Assembly (NCBI GenBank): GCA_031002005.1
Contig: CM061918.1
Span: 46,536,047-46,600,046, forward strand
Direction of reading: 5' to 3'
Length of the DNA: 64,000 nucleotides
Source: Vandiemenella viatica
Lineage: Eukaryota > Arthropoda > Insecta > Orthoptera > Morabidae
The notes under the pieces are model-generated. The model had not been told where the DNA came from. It worked only from the letters and a program-made list of their open reading frames with translations, and searched no databases. Below are positions 32,140 to 42,702 of the stretch, one piece after another; within the stretch, counting starts at the first letter, position 1; every line of letters begins with the position of its first letter. The position numbers and the translations under genes were made by a program.

Positions 32140-32610
32140 GACAGGGCCGCAAAAACGCAAATTCCCGACGTGCTCATCAGACCGACCTCGCGTGAAAGGC
32201 AGGGCTTATAATAAGCGGCGCCGCTGCTTCTGCCCGCCCCCGCGGCCATCGTCGATAAATACCACACCCGGAATTCTAGTATTGTTCGGTAACAATATCG
32301 ACAAGTAGTTCATCACGTGGCGGCGGTCGCCCGACTTCTTTTTGCAGTCGGAGAACAATTGGCGATGGCAGCCGCGCCGGGATGCAGCTATTGTCCACCC
32401 GAATTGCAATTTCAACAGGGAAGCACAACGGCGTGATGAATGAGAAGGGATAAATAATGATATGCTTAACTGAAACGAGAGCACCGCGTCCAAAGCGATG
32501 GCCGATCGCTATTGTTTGCTCTGCCTCGGGATCATTCCGCTACTTAGTTTTTAATCAGCGCGAGGCTATCGGCAGGGACTATCAGCAAGTAATGTGCTGT
32601 ATTACGTCAT
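32140..32610. other. GC-rich, apparently single-copy block
   Basis: This block is markedly GC-rich against the flanks and is not similar to any repeat in the window. It has a patch rich in CpG (about 32,205-32,260). Minus frame 32,206-32,493 (95 codons) is not recognised. It could hold a promoter, a conserved non-coding element or an unassigned repeat. Confidence 0.3.
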
Positions 32611-32864
32611 ACCACATCTCATTCGGACACGAAGAATCTTTCGTTACCGGTTTGTTAGTTGTTTGAATATACAGTCCAAAGTATGAAATACAAAGGACGC
32701 CAAAGGTTATAATGTTTTAAGTAGATAATTGTGGATTTTTTAAGTGAAAACTTCTATAGGCGCGTTACGAGATGTTTGGATGAGTGTGAATCTGTGAGTT
32801 CGTGACGTCACTGTCACCATCACGCCACCTGTTGCGCCTATGATATGCGCGTTAGAAGTTTTCG

Positions 32865-33075
32865 CAAAATCTTTATACAAACACACAGTTTTTATCCGAT
32901 TCTGATGGAAATTTGTATACATGTACTTTATAACAAGTAGAAAACACTGTTTACGTTTGATTTACAGAAACCTAAACCCTCTCCTCCATTCCCCCCTCAC
33001 CTTAATGTTTGTCACCGTTGTTCATACTAACACGCAGTTTTTATCCGATTTTGATAGACACTTTCACTTCAAAAC
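32865..33075 (-). repeat. Repeat family Z relic
   Basis: On the minus strand it reads atcaaaatcggataaaaact, then a G-rich patch, then tataaag..catgtatacaaa and atcggataaaaactgtgtg. This is the unit order of family Z (14,007-15,040). About one unit remains. Confidence 0.6.
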
Positions 33076-33078
33076 AAG

Positions 33079-33345
33079 GCGGTCTGCTAGCTCAGCGGTT
33101 AAGGCGCTTACTTCCGAAAGTTCTCCCTCCGGACGCGGGTCCATATCCCATGATGAGTAGGAATATTTAGGAGTTGTATTTAATTATATGAGCTACGCCG
33201 GGACGTTCCGTGGTTTGATTCCACCTAAAACTGTAGACCCCTGAAGAAAGGACTTAGCCTACTTTCCTCTGAAACAATAGCTTGGTACATCTTCGGTAAG
33301 ATTCGACGAACCATCGGGTTGTGGACTAAGTTAGATTTTTAGTTT
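33079..33345 (+). repeat. SINE-B copy
   Basis: A-box tagctcagcggttaagg (about 33,091), B-box region decayed (gggtccatatccc), core gttccgtggtttgattcca (about 33,207), tail cgggttgtggactaagttag. The tail agrees with the copy at 30,483. Confidence 0.8.
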
Positions 33346-33453
33346 TGTTAGTGATAACTTCTTTAGACGCATTGGGTGAGTTTTGAACGGTAAAATCTTA
33401 TGCATTTGCATTACCGACATGTTAATGTTAACAGTATATCTGTTACCGTCTGG

Positions 33454-33682
33454 TTTTTTTTTTTTTTAATTTGATTAACGTTTCTCTAACAGCGAGGTCT
33501 TTAGAGACGGCAAAGGATAGGCGGTAAGGAATGGAAGGAATTCGGCCATGGTCTTTTGAATTAAGCATCCCGGAATTTGCCTGGAGTGATTTGGGAAACC
33601 ATGGAAACCCAAATCTGGATGCCCAGACGGGGATTCGAACAGCCGTCCTCCCGAATGCGAGGCCAGAACGCTAGCCGTTACA
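33454..33682 (-). repeat. SINE-A copy, head-to-head with SINE-B
   Basis: Begins with the tail's T run (33,454-33,467). The core (gtgatttgggaaaccatgg) and head (gaatgcgaggccagaacgct) follow on the plus-strand text. The head abuts the head of a SINE-B at 33,683. Confidence 0.85.
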
Positions 33683-33935
33683 GCCGTCGTGGCTCAGTGG
33701 TTAAGGTGTCCGACTGGCGAATGAAAGGTCCCTTGTTCGAATCTCTGTCTCGGCTGGGAATTTCATAGGCCCTTAACCCGACATTCACCTCTGGCACAAC
33801 TTGGTGTGAACGTGAAGTACGCCAGAACCCTTCCGTTGTTCGGATTCCACGTTAAACTGCAGAGGTTAAGGCGGCTAAGTTAGGGACGAAAGCATAGCCA
33901 AAAGAAACCCTGTCACCAGGTCATTACATCCACAC
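33683..33935 (+). repeat. SINE-B copy
   Basis: Well-preserved head: A-box tggctcagtggttaagg, then tccgactggcgaatgaaagg, B-box tgttcgaatctc. Core ttccgttgttcggattcc at about 33,832. About 50 bases of this head reappear inside the chimeric SINE at 35,707-35,986. Confidence 0.82.
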
Positions 33936-34043
33936 GGAATTATTATTATTAACTATATCTGAAGCTATAAGTATGGCGTCTTGTGCGTATGATATTAATA
34001 GTTTTAAGTTTTCACTTCTGTTGGCAGTTCCCAATGACTGCCT

Positions 34044-34252
34044 TTTTTTGGCTTTACATCTTGACAACACTGGGTTATTAGAGGTGGGAAGGAGCTGGGT
34101 TCTATGAACGGGAAGGAAATTAGACTATGGAATTTTCAGGTAACCATCCGGCATTTGCTTGGAGTCATTTTGGAAAATCATGGAAAACCGAAATCGGGAT
34201 GGCCGCCCGTAAAGGAGGCCATAGCGTTACCGCTCACCCACTGCGCTCGCTG
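34044..34252 (-). repeat. SINE-A copy
   Basis: Tail (tggctttacatcttgacaac), core (gagtcattttggaaaatcatgg) and the head end (taccgctcacccactgcgct) can all be traced on the plus-strand text. Diverged. Confidence 0.75.
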
Positions 34253-34889
34253 ATTGGGCGATAATGGCTACATAGAAATGATGAAAGTCTTCAAGACAGG
34301 AGACTGAATGCAATAAAAACTTGCATCCTATTATTGCAGAGACTGATATCTACCTCATATCACGGAACAGAATATCTTATTGCAGCTGGTTACTATGACG
34401 ACGTGAACAATTGAATATAATAACTAAATTATAACTTTTCCACTCTCAGTCAGTAGCAGCCATAAACCGCGGTTTTTCTAAACCCGAGTCCCTCTTCAGG
34501 CATTAGATGTTTTAATAGTGCATTTCCATGTCCTGGTCGTGATATAGTTATAACGACTGATGTCTAAGGTAACATTAAATTATGAAAATTATTAATATAT
34601 AACGCATCTACCTGGATGCATGATTAAATTGGTCAATGTAATACCTATACTAACAACAAGAGACAGTTCGTCAGTGGCCGCCAACTTCAATAATTAAAAC
34701 TTTCATAGTCCTAATTTTACAGTAATGGTTAATACCAATAACTGGAAAAATTTTTGGTAATGAAAAAATTGTATATCGCTTTCACAATTTATACATAAGA
34801 TTAAATTCATTTGCGACAAAAAGCGCCTGCGAGAAAAGAAAAGCTCGTTGTTTTTCTAGAAGCGGAATAATCTTTTCTGGTCGTTCTGC
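34253..34889. other. Unassigned sequence
   Basis: No feature recognised. Confidence 0.4.
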
Positions 34890-35215
34890 GATTTTTCGCA
34901 GTCCTCTCCAGTGTTGATCCCAATATACCATTATACTATCTGCAAACAACCTAACTTCTGATTTAAACCATTAACACAATCATTTATTGGGATAATGAAT
35001 AGCTATGGTCCCAATACACTACCCCGTGGCACTCCCATCTTCACTTCCACTTATACTGCATTTCCTAGTCTAATCCTTTGATTTCTACCTTTCAAGAAAT
35101 TCCTTTACCCAGCAATTCTCTGTATTATCGACTCCAATTTTATGGCTCACTCTGTAAAATGACTTGGAATGATTTGGTGTTACTCTATCAGTTTGGGCGC
35201 CATTATCCTTTTCTT
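34890..35215 (-). pseudogene. LINE-2 family reverse transcriptase fragment
   Basis: Minus-strand relic that aligns with about 49,330-49,640. It covers the GVP.GSVLGP segment (plus-strand text ccccgtggcactcccatctt, about 35,022) and the remains of the FADD region near 34,950. Both ends are lost and no frame stays open. An isolated internal piece like this suggests later breakage, not simple 5' truncation. Confidence 0.75.
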
Positions 35216-35696
35216 ACAATTTTACTTGCATATTCCATCCATGTAGTATGAGAATAAGTCGATTCGTTTTATGAGGGAACGTAGCATCAATTTCTTTCGC
35301 AGTAACTGTCAGCTGCAGCTGTAGACAGGGCACAAAAAAGAAATCATTGCTATCTTCAGCTACTGTCTACAATTAAAAACAAGTTCTGCTTGCTAGCGAA
35401 GTAAATGTCAGCTTACAGGTACTCGTTTTATGCTTTCTTCACGTATCATATTTTAATTTACCTCTTCAGATGAAAATATTGGAAATGTAAGCACGAATCT
35501 AGCAAACAAATGCAATGTAAACGACAGCACGACATCAATTAGAATTCAGCTTGTGATATAACAAAGACTATCCCTCTCCCACTCCATCTTTGCTTGTATA
35601 TTCGAACTGTGTTAAGAATTTCTCTAGATATTGGAGCCTTTGACAGGAAAGGATATAAAAATATGGCTGAATTCTGAGACAATAGATGTGGAACTG
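35216..35696. other. Unassigned sequence
   Basis: Nothing recognised. Confidence 0.4.
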
Positions 35697-35706
35697 AAAT
35701 CTGATT

Positions 35707-35986
35707 ACCGACCGTGATGGGTGAGCCGTCTGGTGGCTCAGTGGTTAAGGTCTCCGACTGGCGAATGAAAGGTCCCTTCGCATTCTGGAGGACCCAGGTT
35801 CGAATACCCGTCCGGGCATGCAGGTTTGGGTTTTAAATGGTTTCTCCAAACCACTAGGCGAATTGCGGATGCTTCCTTCAAAAAGCCAAGGCCGAATTCC
35901 TTCCCGTTCCTTGATACCCTTCTCCATCCCGCCTCTAATACCTCGACGTCAACGAGGAATAAAGCCATAAGTAAAAAAAAAAAAAA
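35707..35986 (+). repeat. Chimeric SINE (SINE-A with SINE-B head insert)
   Basis: It is flanked by a perfect 10-base target duplication, aaatctgatt (35,697-35,706 and 35,987-35,996). It starts as SINE-A (accgaccgtgatgggtgag), switches to about 50 bases of SINE-B head (ggctcagtggttaaggt and tccgactggcgaatgaaagg), then returns to SINE-A in the middle of its head (cattctggaggacc). It continues through core, tail and A run. The outer duplication shows that the composite inserted as one unit. Confidence 0.88.
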
Positions 35987-36511
35987 AAATCTGATTCATC
36001 GCTGTAGGGTTTGTATTCGTTGAGAAAAAAATATGTTCACAACAGAAATAATACACTGGAGCACTAAACAGAAGTGGATAACCTAAACAACTTTGTTCCA
36101 GGTGCCATTACCTAAGAGCAACAAAGCTAAAAATGTATCCACCAAAAACTAGCTGACACGAGGTTTGGATAGAAGAAGGCGTAATTAAATAATCCCAACG
36201 TAACCACTACTGTCTAACTCAGATAGAATGGCTTGGGGTGGACACGTGACCTGTTGTGTTTCAATCTTGACATTTCCTCTATTTACGCCTCACAAACGGA
36301 ATGGTCTAGCAAACACCTACTGTAAACCAAACTCTGTTGGCGACAGGTATTAACGCTTCTTTAGCAAACATCATGGATCCGAAACTGAGCACGGTATGAA
36401 CCCATCCGAAAATCATTAATATCTTCACTTTTCCAGCTTCTCTCACCCTGACTGACAATCCAAAAACGAAATTATGTTAAAATCTTTAAAATATCAAAAG
36501 CAATATAATAA

Positions 36512-36660
36512 CCATTACGGTGTAGCTCAGGCGTATGAGCATGCGATTTACGCCGACAAGACCGAAGATCTATCCAGGAAGTAGCTTAGAATTTTCCATC
36601 GAAGCTGAACGTTCGTGAAGTGTTTCCAGGACCACGCAGCCTGGTGTCCAATTAGGCTTG
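36512..36660 (+). repeat. tRNA-headed SINE relic, family unclear
   Basis: An A-box-like ggtgtagctcaggcgtatga and a weak B-box (agaccgaagatctatcc), then a body with gaagtgtttccaggaccac. Only a resemblance to SINE-B. No tail is found. Confidence 0.35.
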
Positions 36661-37110
36661 GCCAAAATATATCAATGTATCGATATTTTTCGTAAAATAA
36701 TCGATATTTATTATCGACAGACATTGTTATTCTCGATATATCAAAAAATCGATATTTTTGTACGAACGCAAATCAGTATTCAATTTCATGCGTTGCATAT
36801 ATATTGGATAAATATACGCACATTTCTGACATGAACGCGTCTTAACGAAGTGAATTGGTTGTAATTTAACAATTTTTCATCAACAGTTAACAGGTTAAAA
36901 ATAATATGTTAAATTTTAACAGGTTTATTTACTGGTTTCATAGATTACAAAAATAAATTATTAAAAGTTTCTATAATTTCCACACGTGTCTTCAATTTTT
37001 TAAATTTTCTTAAATATTTTCATATATTATAGGAATATTTTTAGAAAATTTCTGTATTTAAGCAAAAATATCGATAAATCGACATATACCACTTCTAACA
37101 CAAGACAGTC
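36655..37110. mobile_element. ATCGATA-rich terminal-repeat element
   Basis: The two ends carry an inverted pair of the kind atcaatgtatcgatattttt (left, about 36,681) and aaaaatatcgataaatcgac (right, about 37,064). Several more atcgatatt motifs lie near the left end. The centre is AT-rich and non-coding. MITE-like; I could not settle a target duplication or superfamily. Confidence 0.5.
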
Positions 37111-37139
37111 ATAGTGCCCGACGGATTTTGAATTACACG

Positions 37140-37350
37140 ATAACTGAGGTAGTCGCGGTTCCTTGATGGTATCCACGAGGCTAGCTGGCTCGAGTCCTCG
37201 TCTTGGAAGAAATTTTCATCATCAGGACTTGGCCGGCAGGGAAGGAGAGGATGGTACAAAATTCCTAATCATCAGATTGTGCTCCAAAAACCTCTCCTCA
37301 GTGCTTATGGAATTGATCGATTGGCACGTTTAGCTTGGTGATGTATTTAT
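37140..37350 (+). repeat. Possible SINE relic
   Basis: gtagtcgcggttccttgatg and gctcgagtcctcg look like decayed A and B boxes, followed by a body with ggacttggccggcaggg. No second copy is seen in the window, so the call is weak. Confidence 0.28.
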
Positions 37351-37780
37351 GAATAGTAGGGCTACTCTGAATAAGCACACAAAGCAGTAACACGCACAGA
37401 CACTTCAATCACTGCGGAAAGCAAAAGAAACCATCCCACTTAAGGGGACCCAGACGTGAACGGTCTACTTGTTTACGCCTCGTTTAAATACACGTTACTC
37501 ATGATTTATAATGCATAAGAAGTTGCAATTTTGTACCAGCACTGAATAAAATTAACTAAAACGTGTATATTGAAATTTATTAATTATCTATTATAGTTTA
37601 AAAATTACAACATCTTATATAGTACATTGTTTTATAACGCACATTCCCATTCTGGCACCATTTACTAGTGCATCATCAGTCTATTAGCGTTCAAACTGTG
37701 GCAGGCTGCAGTCAACAGGTTGCTAGGTACTCATTACGCCTCTCCTATTGTAGTTTGGAATAAGTCTGGGGAAAAAGAAA
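37351..37780. other. Unassigned sequence
   Basis: No feature recognised. It ends at the poly-A (poly-T on this strand) of the RTE element. Confidence 0.4.
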
Positions 37781-37858
37781 AAAAAACTTTTTTTTTTTTT
37801 GCTGTCATCAGTCATTCGACTGGTTTGATGCAATCCTCCATCCCTTCCTATCCTGTGC

Positions 37859-38512
37859 TCACATCTTCATTTCTACATACTCCTTACAGCCCACGTCCTC
37901 AATTATCTGCTTCATATATTCTAATCTCTGTCTTCCTCTACAGTTCTTACCTTCGACTGTTCCCTCCGCTAACAAATTAACCAATCCTGCATGTCTCAAA
38001 ATATGACCTACCAGCCTGTCTCTTCTTTCTGTAAGCTTCTTCCACAAACTTCTTTTCTCACCCATCATTTCCAAAACTCGTTCATTTCTTACTTTGTCTG
38101 TCCACTTAATTTTCAGCATTCTTCTGTAGCACCACATTTCAAATGCTTCAATTTTCTTTCTTTCTGGTATTCCTGAAGTCAATGTTTCGCTACCATATAG
38201 TGCTGTGCTCCACACAAAGAGTTTTAAAAAGTTCTTTCTAATTCCTAGATCAATATTTGAAACTAAAAGGTTTCTCTTTTTCATGAAGGCTCTTTTTGCT
38301 AGTGCTATTCTGCTTTTAACATCATTCCTGCTTCGGCCATCGGTTGTAATTTTACTTCCCAAGTAACAGAATTCACTTACTTCTCCTATTGCATCCGATC
38401 CTATTTTTATATTTAATCCACTAGTATTGGTATCATTTCTGCTACATTTCATCACTTTTGTCTTGTTTTGATTAATATTCAGTCCAAAATCCTCCTTCAG
38501 TATTTTGCTCAT
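37859..38512 (-). pseudogene. RTE reverse transcriptase, C-terminal part
   Basis: 217 codons are open. Motifs: LNINQNKTKVMKCSRN, EFCYLGSKITTDGRS, KSRIALAKRAF, ALYGSE, AFEMWCYRRMLKIKWTDK and HILRHAGLVNLL, in the order of RTE/BovB-type reverse transcriptases after the palm. The catalytic block lies just upstream at 38,558-38,575, where the minus strand reads FADDIV, intact, but a frame break separates it from this piece. Upstream palm sequences (about 38,600-39,050) are readable only in shifting frames. Not functional as it stands. Confidence 0.93.
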
Positions 38513-39056
38513 GCCAATCAGTAACTTCTCAATATCCTCAGCCCTCTCTGCTAAAAGACAATGTCGTCAGCAAATCGTAGCATACTGATTTTTTCTCCCT
38601 AGAAACTTATGAAAAATGGAAATTTTTCTTTGACTTTCTTCATTGCTTCCTCTACATACAAGTTGAATATTAACGGGGATAGACTACAGCCTTGTCTCAC
38701 CCTTTTTAACTGAAGCATGTCTCTCGTGATTCTCTACTTTTATTATAGCCACCTGATTCTTATATAGTTTATAGAGTATTCTTCAATCTCGATACTTTAG
38801 CCCTAACTTTTTTAAAATTTTGAACATCTTTTCCCACCTAACATTATCAAAAGCTTTTTCTAAATCAACAAATGCCATAAAAGTACCTTTGTTTTTCTTG
38901 ATCCGTCCTTCAAGTATTAGTCTTAAAGACAGAATTTCTTCCCTTATACCGCGATTTTTCCTAAACCAAGCTGATCTTCACCTTCTATCTCTTCTACTAC
39001 CCTTTCCATCCTTCGTATATTATTCCGGTCAGTAATTTTGAAGCATGTGATGTTAG

Positions 39057-39752
39057 ACTAATGGTGCGATAATTCTCACATTTGTCGGCTTGTGCTTTTT
39101 GGAAGTGTGAAGATGATATTTTTATTAAAATCTCCTGTTTCATAACTTTTTGATATCAGCTTGAATAATCTTTCGATTTCTTCCTTTCCTAGAGATTTAA
39201 AAAGTTCTGCAGGGATTCATCATTTGCAACTGCATTATTTGCTTTCAAGTCATTCAGAGCTTTATTAAATTCTGTCCTCAAAACAGGATCTCCTAAGTCA
39301 TCAATGTCGACATCGCCTTCCTTTTCCAATACACTATTGTTCAAGTCGTCCCCATCATACAGTTTCTCAATATATTCCTTCCATCGGTTAGCTCTATCTT
39401 CTGAGCTTAAAAGAGGTTTACCATCGGCAGTTTTAATGTTCATACCTCTTTTCTTCATTTCTCGATAATTCTGTTTGATCTTTCTATATGCAACATCTAC
39501 TGTTCCTACGACCATTTCCTTTTCTACTTCTTCACACTTTGCTTGTAGCCATTTTTCTTTTGCTATTTTGCATTTCCTATTTATTTGATTTCTAAATTGC
39601 CTGTACTGCTCTCTTCCTGCTTCATCCTGAGCATGTTTGTACCTTCTGCTCTGATCCATCAGCTGCAAAATTTCTTCTGTGATCCAAGGTTTCGGACAGC
39701 TTGTTCCCTAAAGTCTAATGTTTCTTTGCCACCTTTAATTATTTCGGTCTTT
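39057..39752 (-). repeat. RTE internal duplication, copy a
   Basis: Encodes the inter-domain region (for example WLQAKCEEVEKEMVVGTVDV, then MNIKTADGKPLLSSEDRANR on the minus strand, ORF 39,189-39,668). It is near-identical to 39,811-40,519 but lacks about 11 bases near 39,144 and has its own substitutions. A 58-base unique linker separates the two copies. Confidence 0.92.
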
Positions 39753-39810
39753 TATCTTATGGTTATTAATACTTTTGTTCACATCCCATGGATGTCTGAG
39801 TACATGGTGT

Positions 39811-40519
39811 ACTAATGGTGCGATAATTCTCACATTTGTCGGCTTGTGCTTTCTTTGGAAGTGTGAAGATGATATTTTTATTAAAATCAGTTGGAATTTC
39901 TCCTGTTTCATAACTTTTTGATATCAGCTTGAATAATCTTTCGATTCCTTCCTCTCCTAGGATTTAAGAAGTTCTGCAGGGATCTCATCAATTCCAACTG
40001 CCTTATTTGCTTTCAAGTCATTCAGAGCTTTATTAAATTCTGTCCTCAAAACAGGATCTCCTAAGTCATCAATGTCGACATCGCCTTCCTTTTCCATACA
40101 CTATTGTTCAAGTCGTCCCCACATACAGTTTCTCAATGTATTCCTTCCATCGGTTAGCTCTATCTTCTGAGCTTAAAAGAGGTTTCCCATCGGCAGCTTT
40201 AATGTTCATACCTCTTTTCTTCATTTCTCCAAAATTCTGTATGATCTTTCTGTAGGCAACATCTACTTTACCTACGACCATTTCCTTTTCTACTTCTTCA
40301 CACTTTTCTTGTAGCCATTTTTCTTTTGCTATTTGCATTTCCTATTTATTTGATTTCTAAATTGCCTGTACTGCTCTCTTCCTGCTTCATCCTGAGCATT
40401 TTTGTACCTTCTCCTCTGATCCATCAGCTCCAAAATTTCTTCTGTGATCCAAGGTTTTCGGGCAGATTGTTCCCTAAAGCCTAATGTTTCTTTACCAGCT
40501 TTCATTATTTCGGTCTTTA
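39811..40519 (-). repeat. RTE internal duplication, copy b
   Basis: Second copy of the segment, containing KWLQEKCEEVEKEMVVGKVD and RKPWITEEILELMDQRRRY. It joins directly to the endonuclease side of the element, while copy a joins to the reverse transcriptase side. Confidence 0.92.
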
Positions 40520-40658
40520 ATGCATTCCATTCGTCCTCGGTTGAGCTCCTTTCAGAGATACTTCTTAGACCCAAGTCTACTATTTACTGCAAATTTTTCT
40601 CTAGTGCTAGATTGTTTCAGTTTATTCACTTCCAGTCTGTTCTGCTTATACTGCTTCC

Positions 40659-41511
40659 TTATTCGCTTAATTTCAGCCTGCACTCCATTATTATCAAATT
40701 ATGGTCAGAGTCTATGTCTGCTCCTGGGTACGCTTTACAATCTAGAACTTGATTCCTGAATCTCTGTTTGACCATGATATAATCTAGCTGATATCTGCCT
40801 GTATCCCCAGGACGTTTCCACGTGTAAATTCTTCTTGCATGGTTCTTAAACAGTGTGTTTGCCACTACTAGCTTATATCTTTCACAAAATTCTAGCAACC
40901 TGCTTCCTCGTTCATTTCTTTCTCCTAGACCAAAACTTCCTACAGTATTCCCCATCTTTTCCTTCTCCCACTATTGCATTCCAATCACCCATGACTATTA
41001 GATTTTCCTCCCCCTTCACATATTGAATTAATTCTTCAATTTCAGCGTATATTTTTTCTATTTCTTCGTCATCTTCCTGTGATGTTGGCATATACACTTG
41101 TACTAATGTGGTTGGGACGGGCTTAGTTTCTAACCTCATCAAAATAATCCTGTCACTAAACTGTTCATAATAACTCACCCGTTTCCCTACTTTCTTGTTC
41201 ATTACAAATCCTACACCAGTGACTCCATTGACAGCTTGTGTGCTAATTATCCTGTGTTCCCCAGACCAGAAATCCTGTGCGTCCTTCCATTTAATCTCAC
41301 TAATCCCAACAACATCTAACTTAAGTTGTTCCATCTCCCTTTTTAAGTTTTCTAACCTACCTGCCCTATTCAGACTTCTAACATTCCACGCTCCGACTCG
41401 TAGAATGTTTCTATCCATTCTGATGACTCCTCCCTGAGCAGTCCCCACCCGGAGATCCGATTGGGGGACTATTTTACCTCCGGAATATTTTACCCAGGAA
41501 GAAGCCATCAT
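40659..41511 (-). pseudogene. RTE apurinic-type endonuclease domain
   Basis: Two overlapping frames (41,511-40,912 and 40,955-40,659) carry the endonuclease/exonuclease/phosphatase fold motifs in order: LRVGAWNVRSLNRAGR (Asn), VVGISEIKW (Glu), LVQVYMPTSQ (Tyr), LIVMGDWNAIVG (Asp/Asn), LDYIMV and DSDHNLI (Asp-His). All catalytic residues I can identify are present, but a frameshift at about 40,930 splits the domain. This enzyme makes the first-strand nick that primes reverse transcription. The first ATG with family-like sequence is at 41,511. Confidence 0.93.
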
Positions 41512-41865
41512 GATATATGTAATTTGAGAGGATTACATGTCCTCGGGATACCCTTTGGGTCTTTAATGCAGTGGTTTCCCGTTGCCTTCTGCATCCCCAT
41601 GCCGTTGATCATTTCTGATTCATCCGCCTTTAGGGGCCGTTTCCAACCCCAAGGACAAGAGGGTGCCCTGAACCGCTCCCCGCTCTTCTGCCCTCCTTTC
41701 GGAGGCCGTTGGCAAGCAGTGGGTGATTCCTTATACCGGGAATCTTTCAGTCGCCAGAGCCTCGTCGGTGCAAACAGGGTGCACCACGTGAAGGAGAGGT
41801 TGACATTTGGTTGGAAAAGGACTAGTATAGCCTCTCCCAAACCCTTACACCCCAACGTAGCAGTA

Positions 41866-42640
41866 TACTACGCTAAATTTGCCGCCTGAAGAACAATACT
41901 TCAATCTCACGCATATTAATACACGTACTGTATTGCATTTTAGTGGCAATAATGCATCGTGATATAAATACGATCAAAAATCTTTCTTTTTTGTTATCAG
42001 TGATTCACAACGTTGGAATGGCTGACATAGTTACATGTTGCTGAAATAATAGCCTCAGTAATATTTCTCAGTGAAAGCAAATGAAATTAAAACAAATCTT
42101 ATAAACTTACACTACACCGTGAAATTTTTTTAAATTGTAGTGCAGGTTGTACAGATCGCGATCAGTGTGCATCGATTTAATAATTTCAATAATAGGAGAC
42201 AGTAGAAATAAAAATAAAAAAAATAAAAACTAAATTCATGCCCTCTGATGTTATATCAAATGCCAGTTGTAATTCTGACCCATGCTAAGTAACAATCTAA
42301 TCAAAACTTACGTTATCATTGATGATCGAAACTTAAAGCTTTTATCTTACATATCTATGGACAAAGAATTTAAGGAATACTTCTATACCGACGTATCAAA
42401 AGAATATTACTTAAATATAAGCATCTAATGATTGATATGTCGATTTAAACGTAATAAATACTTTTATTTAAGTGTTCTGTCAGTTAATTTATGTGCGAAT
42501 GCTTAGAAATGTTATTAAATAATGTGCATAACCAAGAATAATGGCGTAAAGCGTGACGTCATTGCGCGACGTCACAGAGTGACGTCATTGCGCGACGTCA
42601 CAGAGTGACGTCATGGCGTGACAGATGACGTCAAAGATGA
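41866..42640 (-). repeat. Repeat R, copy 1
   Basis: The minus strand of this segment aligns over its whole length with 52,255-53,140 on the plus strand. Shared anchors are aaattaactg.cagaacact, tttaaatcgacatat, catagatatgtaag, tcgcgatct, gcattattgccacta and ttaatatgcgtg. No coding frame over 70 codons and no terminal repeats found. The RTE element joins it at about 41,865 and may have inserted there. Family unknown. Confidence 0.75.
42554..42634. promoter_or_regulatory. Cluster of CRE/ATF-like TGACGTCA sites
   Basis: Six gacgtc palindromes in about 80 bp, within a repeating phrase gtgacgtcattgcgcgacgt. TGACGTCA is the consensus cAMP-response element bound by CREB/ATF factors. The tandem array belongs to repeat R; its other copy near 52,276 has fewer, decayed sites. 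Function is not shown. Confidence 0.5.
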
Positions 42641-42702
42641 CCAGTTGCTTATTATAATATTAGATGTTTCTCGTGAAACAAACCGAGTAATAGTACTATT
42701 TA

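Larger units (their letters stand above)
37781..41865 (-). mobile_element. RTE-type LINE retrotransposon, nearly full length, broken
   Basis: Minus-strand element with poly-A at 37,788-37,800, a reverse transcriptase region, an inter-domain region, an apurinic-type endonuclease and a 5' region reaching about 41,865. RTE elements encode one protein that nicks the target and copies RNA there. Here the reading frame is broken at many points. A segment of about 700 bp is present twice (39,057-39,752 and 39,811-40,519), which explains the 4.1-kb length against about 3.3 kb for a usual RTE. Its 5' end abuts repeat R. 3' relics of the same family lie at 21,781 and 26,237. Confidence 0.9.

Noticed and set aside
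41461..41889. 142-codon plus frame at the RTE 5' end
   Set aside because: Antisense to the endonuclease side of the RTE element; the minus strand carries the family motifs.
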